Origin: Streptomyces monashensis
GTDB lineage: Bacteria; Actinomycetota; Actinomycetes; Streptomycetales; Streptomycetaceae
Length of the DNA: 41,679 nucleotides
Direction of reading: 5' to 3'
Assembly (NCBI RefSeq): GCF_001866665.1
Contig: NZ_MLYO01000093.1
Coordinates: forward strand, 1 to 41,679
Notes under the pieces: model-generated
Databases searched by the model: none
The model's input: the letters and a program-made list of their open reading frames with translations, nothing else
Told to the model about the DNA's origin: nothing
In this document: positions 39,943 through 41,679 of the stretch, one piece after another
Layout of the letters: the number at the start of each line of letters is the position of its first letter
Numbering within the stretch: the stretch's first letter is position 1
Program-made: the position numbers and the translations under genes

Positions 39943-40209
39943 CTAGTTCTGCCCGAGGCCCTGTCCCATGTCCTGCGCGGATTCCTGCGGGAGGACCCGT
40001 TCGAAGGCGTGGTCGAAGGCCTGGGCGCCGGACTGCCTGCCGCTGGGGGCGAGACCGTCCTGGCTGAAGAGGTCGCCGGTCGAGTGGGCGGTGTCCTGCA
40101 TGCCGAGCTCGTCGAGCGGCCCGTTGTCCGCCGCGTGGGACGGAGTGACGGCGGCCACGACGAATCCGGTGGCCAGGGTGGCGAGGGCGAGGATGCTGCG
40201 CTTCTTCAT
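39943..40209 (-). CDS. small exported protein of unknown function
   Basis: An 88-residue protein with a clear signal peptide, MKKRSILALATLATGFVVAA, and cleavage probably after SHA near residue 26. The mature part (about 62 residues) is acidic and polar (DNGPLDELGMQDTAHSTGDLFSQDG) and lacks cysteine. Its C-terminus (FERVLPQESAQDMGQGLGQN) is helical. This resembles small secreted streptomycete proteins with no assigned role. The ATG has only a weak upstream purine tract. No partner gene is evident. Confidence 0.7.
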   Translation of the reverse strand: MKKRSILALATLATGFVVAAVTPSHAADNGPLDELGMQDTAHSTGDLFSQDGLAPSGRQSGAQAFDHAFERVLPQESAQDMGQGLGQN

Positions 40210-40429
40210 GCGCTGACCAACTGGAAAGGCGGCCGGGGGTCACGCGGACCGCGCGCTTTCCGTTCATCAGGCCGATCGCCGTCCGGTGCGTGGGCGTCCC
40301 GGCCGGGTGGGCACCCCGGCCGGAAAATTCCGTGGCCCCGCCGATCATGAACCGGATATCCTCCGGGCCGGAGCGTCGACGATCACCTTCTTCGACCCAA
40401 CACCCCACCACCGGACGGATCGAGGTCGC

Positions 40430-41272
40430 ATGCGCGTGCAGGTGAGCGGTTTCCCGGCCACCGGCTCCGACGACGACCCCCTCGGCCTCGTGGCGCGCTC
40501 GGCCGACCGGCTCGTACGGTCCGCAGGCGCGCTCTCCGACGCCGCGCTGCGTGCCCCGTCCGAGCTGCCCGGGTGGACGCGCGGCCATGTGCTCGCCCAT
40601 GTCGCCCACAGTGCCGACGCCTACGTCCGGCTGCTCAGGCTCGCGCGCACCGGCCACGCACCGGGCCCCCGCGCGGACCGGGCGGCACTGGCCGCCGCGC
40701 TGGAGCGGGACGCGGCCCTGCCCGCCGGCCGGCTCACGGCCCTGCTGCGGGAGAGCCTGGACCGGTTCACGGCGCAGGCGCGCGCGATGCCCGCCCCCGC
40801 CTGGGACCACCTGGTCGCCGCGCTGGCCGGCTGGCGGCACCCGGCCTGGTATCTGCTGCTGCGCTGCCTGCGGGAGTTGGAGACCCACCACCTGGACCTC
40901 GGCACCGGCTACGGCACCGAGCAGTGGCCCCGCGCGTACGTCTCCTGGGCGCTGGACGACACCCTCGGCACACTGCGGGCGCAGGGCTTCGCGCTCGCCT
41001 CGGTGGAGGCCGCGGATCTGGGCCGGCGCTGGACCCTGGCGGCCGAGGGGCCCTCGGTCACGACGGCCGGACACCGGATTCTCGGCTGGCTCGCCGGACG
41101 GCTGCCCGCCGAAGCCCTGACCACCGGCACTCTGCCCGCCGACGCCCTGCCCATCGACGCTCTGATCGCCGACACCTCGACCGCCGGCGCACCGGCGCAC
41201 CTCCTGCCCCGGCCGCCCGCCTGGCCCCAGCCTCCGCTGCCCGGCTGGGGCCGCGTCGGCGACGACGCATGA
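40430..41272 (+). CDS. DinB-fold maleylpyruvate isomerase family protein
   Basis: A 280-residue protein. The DinB-like bundle has SELPGWTRGHVLAHVAHSADA (probable metal ligand His60) and CLRELETHHLDLGTGYG (Glu149 and His153), which matches mycothiol-dependent maleylpyruvate isomerases more closely than the other copy at 28.5 kb. The C-terminal 80 residues include a low-complexity stretch with repeated ADAL/TGTL motifs, so the usual second domain looks eroded. GAGG lies five bases before the ATG. Isomerisation of maleylpyruvate or a related thiol-dependent reaction is likely but untested, and no gentisate-pathway gene is near. Confidence 0.82.
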   Translation: MRVQVSGFPATGSDDDPLGLVARSADRLVRSAGALSDAALRAPSELPGWTRGHVLAHVAHSADAYVRLLRLARTGHAPGPRADRAALAAALERDAALPAGRLTALLRESLDRFTAQARAMPAPAWDHLVAALAGWRHPAWYLLLRCLRELETHHLDLGTGYGTEQWPRAYVSWALDDTLGTLRAQGFALASVEAADLGRRWTLAAEGPSVTTAGHRILGWLAGRLPAEALTTGTLPADALPIDALIADTSTAGAPAHLLPRPPAWPQPPLPGWGRVGDDA

Positions 41273-41332
41273 GCCGAGCGAAGCCAACACATCCGAACAC
41301 TCAGCGGGCTCACAGGGTGAAGCAGCCCAGCT

Positions 41333-41347
41333 GTCAAGGCTTTTGAC
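41333..41347. promoter_or_regulatory. inverted repeat before the exported-protein gene
   Basis: GTCAA and TTGAC pair around a 5-nt spacer at 41333-41347. The right arm belongs to TTGACG (41343-41348), which could be a -35 element for the downstream exported-protein gene. No convincing -10 follows at 17-18 bp, so the assignment is weak. Confidence 0.25.
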
Positions 41348-41486
41348 GGGATATCGAACAGTCCAGGCTCGCCTCTTCCAACACACTCCGACAGGTCCTA
41401 CCGTAAACGCGCATGGCTGACCCACACTGACGGCCGGGCGTCGCCCGGCCGTCAGCCACCGTTCGCGAGTCGGAGGAACGTCCACG

Positions 41487-41679
41487 ATGCGTCACCCTCA
41501 CACCCGCACGACCCGCACCGCCCGCCGAAGACTGCTCGGGGCCCTCGGCGCCGGACTGCTGTGCACGGCGGGCCTCGCCGTCCCCGCCGCCGCCACCCCC
41601 GCCGCCCGGACCCCCGTCACCACGGCCCACGAACAGACCCCCGCCGTCCCCGCCCTGGCCGACGGGCTCGCCCCCACCC
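41487..41679 (+). CDS. exported protein, N-terminal fragment
   Basis: Only the first 64 residues are in the window. MRHPHTRTTRTARRRLLGAL opens a long basic N-region, followed by a hydrophobic core (GALGAGLLCTAGLAVPAAA) and a likely AxA cleavage site near residue 37. The arginine cluster before the hydrophobic stretch permits Tat export, but it is not a canonical RRxFLK motif. The mature start is Ala/Pro/Thr-rich. GGAGGA lies eight bases before the ATG. The function cannot be judged from this fragment. Confidence 0.7.
   Translation, partial: MRHPHTRTTRTARRRLLGALGAGLLCTAGLAVPAAATPAARTPVTTAHEQTPAVPALADGLAPT

Noticed and set aside
1..41679. Secondary-metabolite cluster, phage, CRISPR, toxin-antitoxin or transfer RNA genes
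   Set aside because: No polyketide, nonribosomal peptide or terpene synthase, integrase, cas gene, regular spacer array or cloverleaf was seen on either strand.

Overview
The window looks like chromosomal DNA of a Streptomyces or a close relative. Base composition is very GC-rich with strong third-position GC bias. Two genes belong to the mycothiol-linked maleylpyruvate isomerase family. Several lineage-typical small families occur (DUF6643, DUF6332, DUF4865, Rv1733c-like). Many starts carry an appropriately spaced -10 hexamer 6-7 nt upstream, as in leaderless actinobacterial transcripts. I saw no tRNA, rRNA, CRISPR array, transposase, integrase or phage gene. About 43 protein genes are supported, two of them cut by the window ends. 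All product names come from reading motifs; no database search was run.

Layout. 1-5.7 kb: truncated TerD gene, DUF6643 protein, MOSC protein, Rv1733c-like membrane protein, and a beta-helix/AAA+ fusion. 5.8-8.2 kb: a large membrane-embedded alpha/beta hydrolase with the only in-frame TTA codon found. 8.5-12.6 kb: DeoR regulator, SRPBCC protein, cysteine-synthase-like PLP enzyme, small unknown gene, and a GHKL anti-sigma-like ATPase. 12.7-13.2 kb: an intergenic array with a period near 94 bp. 13.2-19.1 kb: an overlapping SHOCT/ATPase/FtsX-permease exporter operon diverging from a tetR-DUF4865-phosphotriesterase operon, with a dense set of repeats between them. 19.2-23.1 kb: AlkB, ROK regulator and NUDIX genes diverging from an RlmG-like rRNA methyltransferase. 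23.1-26.0 kb: aldolase, SIS isomerase and a divergent DeoR regulator, resembling an amino-sugar (aga) locus. 26.2-26.5 kb: a 15-bp minisatellite beside a luciferase-domain gene.

27.2-31.3 kb: an MFS gene, a mycothiol-type enzyme, and a divergent marR/DHA2-efflux pair. 31.5-34.4 kb: DUF6332, a NarL-type two-component pair preceded by a 46-bp perfect palindrome, and a TetR gene. 34.5-41.7 kb: deazaflavin oxidoreductase, geranylgeranyl-reductase-like flavoprotein, M20 dipeptidase, metallo-beta-lactamase-fold hydrolase, P-loop kinase/NUDIX fusion, small secreted protein, second DinB-fold enzyme, and the start of an exported protein.

No single pathway fills the window. Local units do hang together: 4-nt stop/start overlaps tie together ABC exporter, phosphotriesterase, ROK/NUDIX and two-component genes, and several regulators have recognisable operators in their divergent promoters. 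The points most worth following are the cysteine-ladder beta-helix AAA+ protein, the split hydrolase with its TTA codon, the regulatory repeats at 16.9-17.05 kb, the palindrome at 33.7 kb that shares a core with them, and the two tandem arrays.
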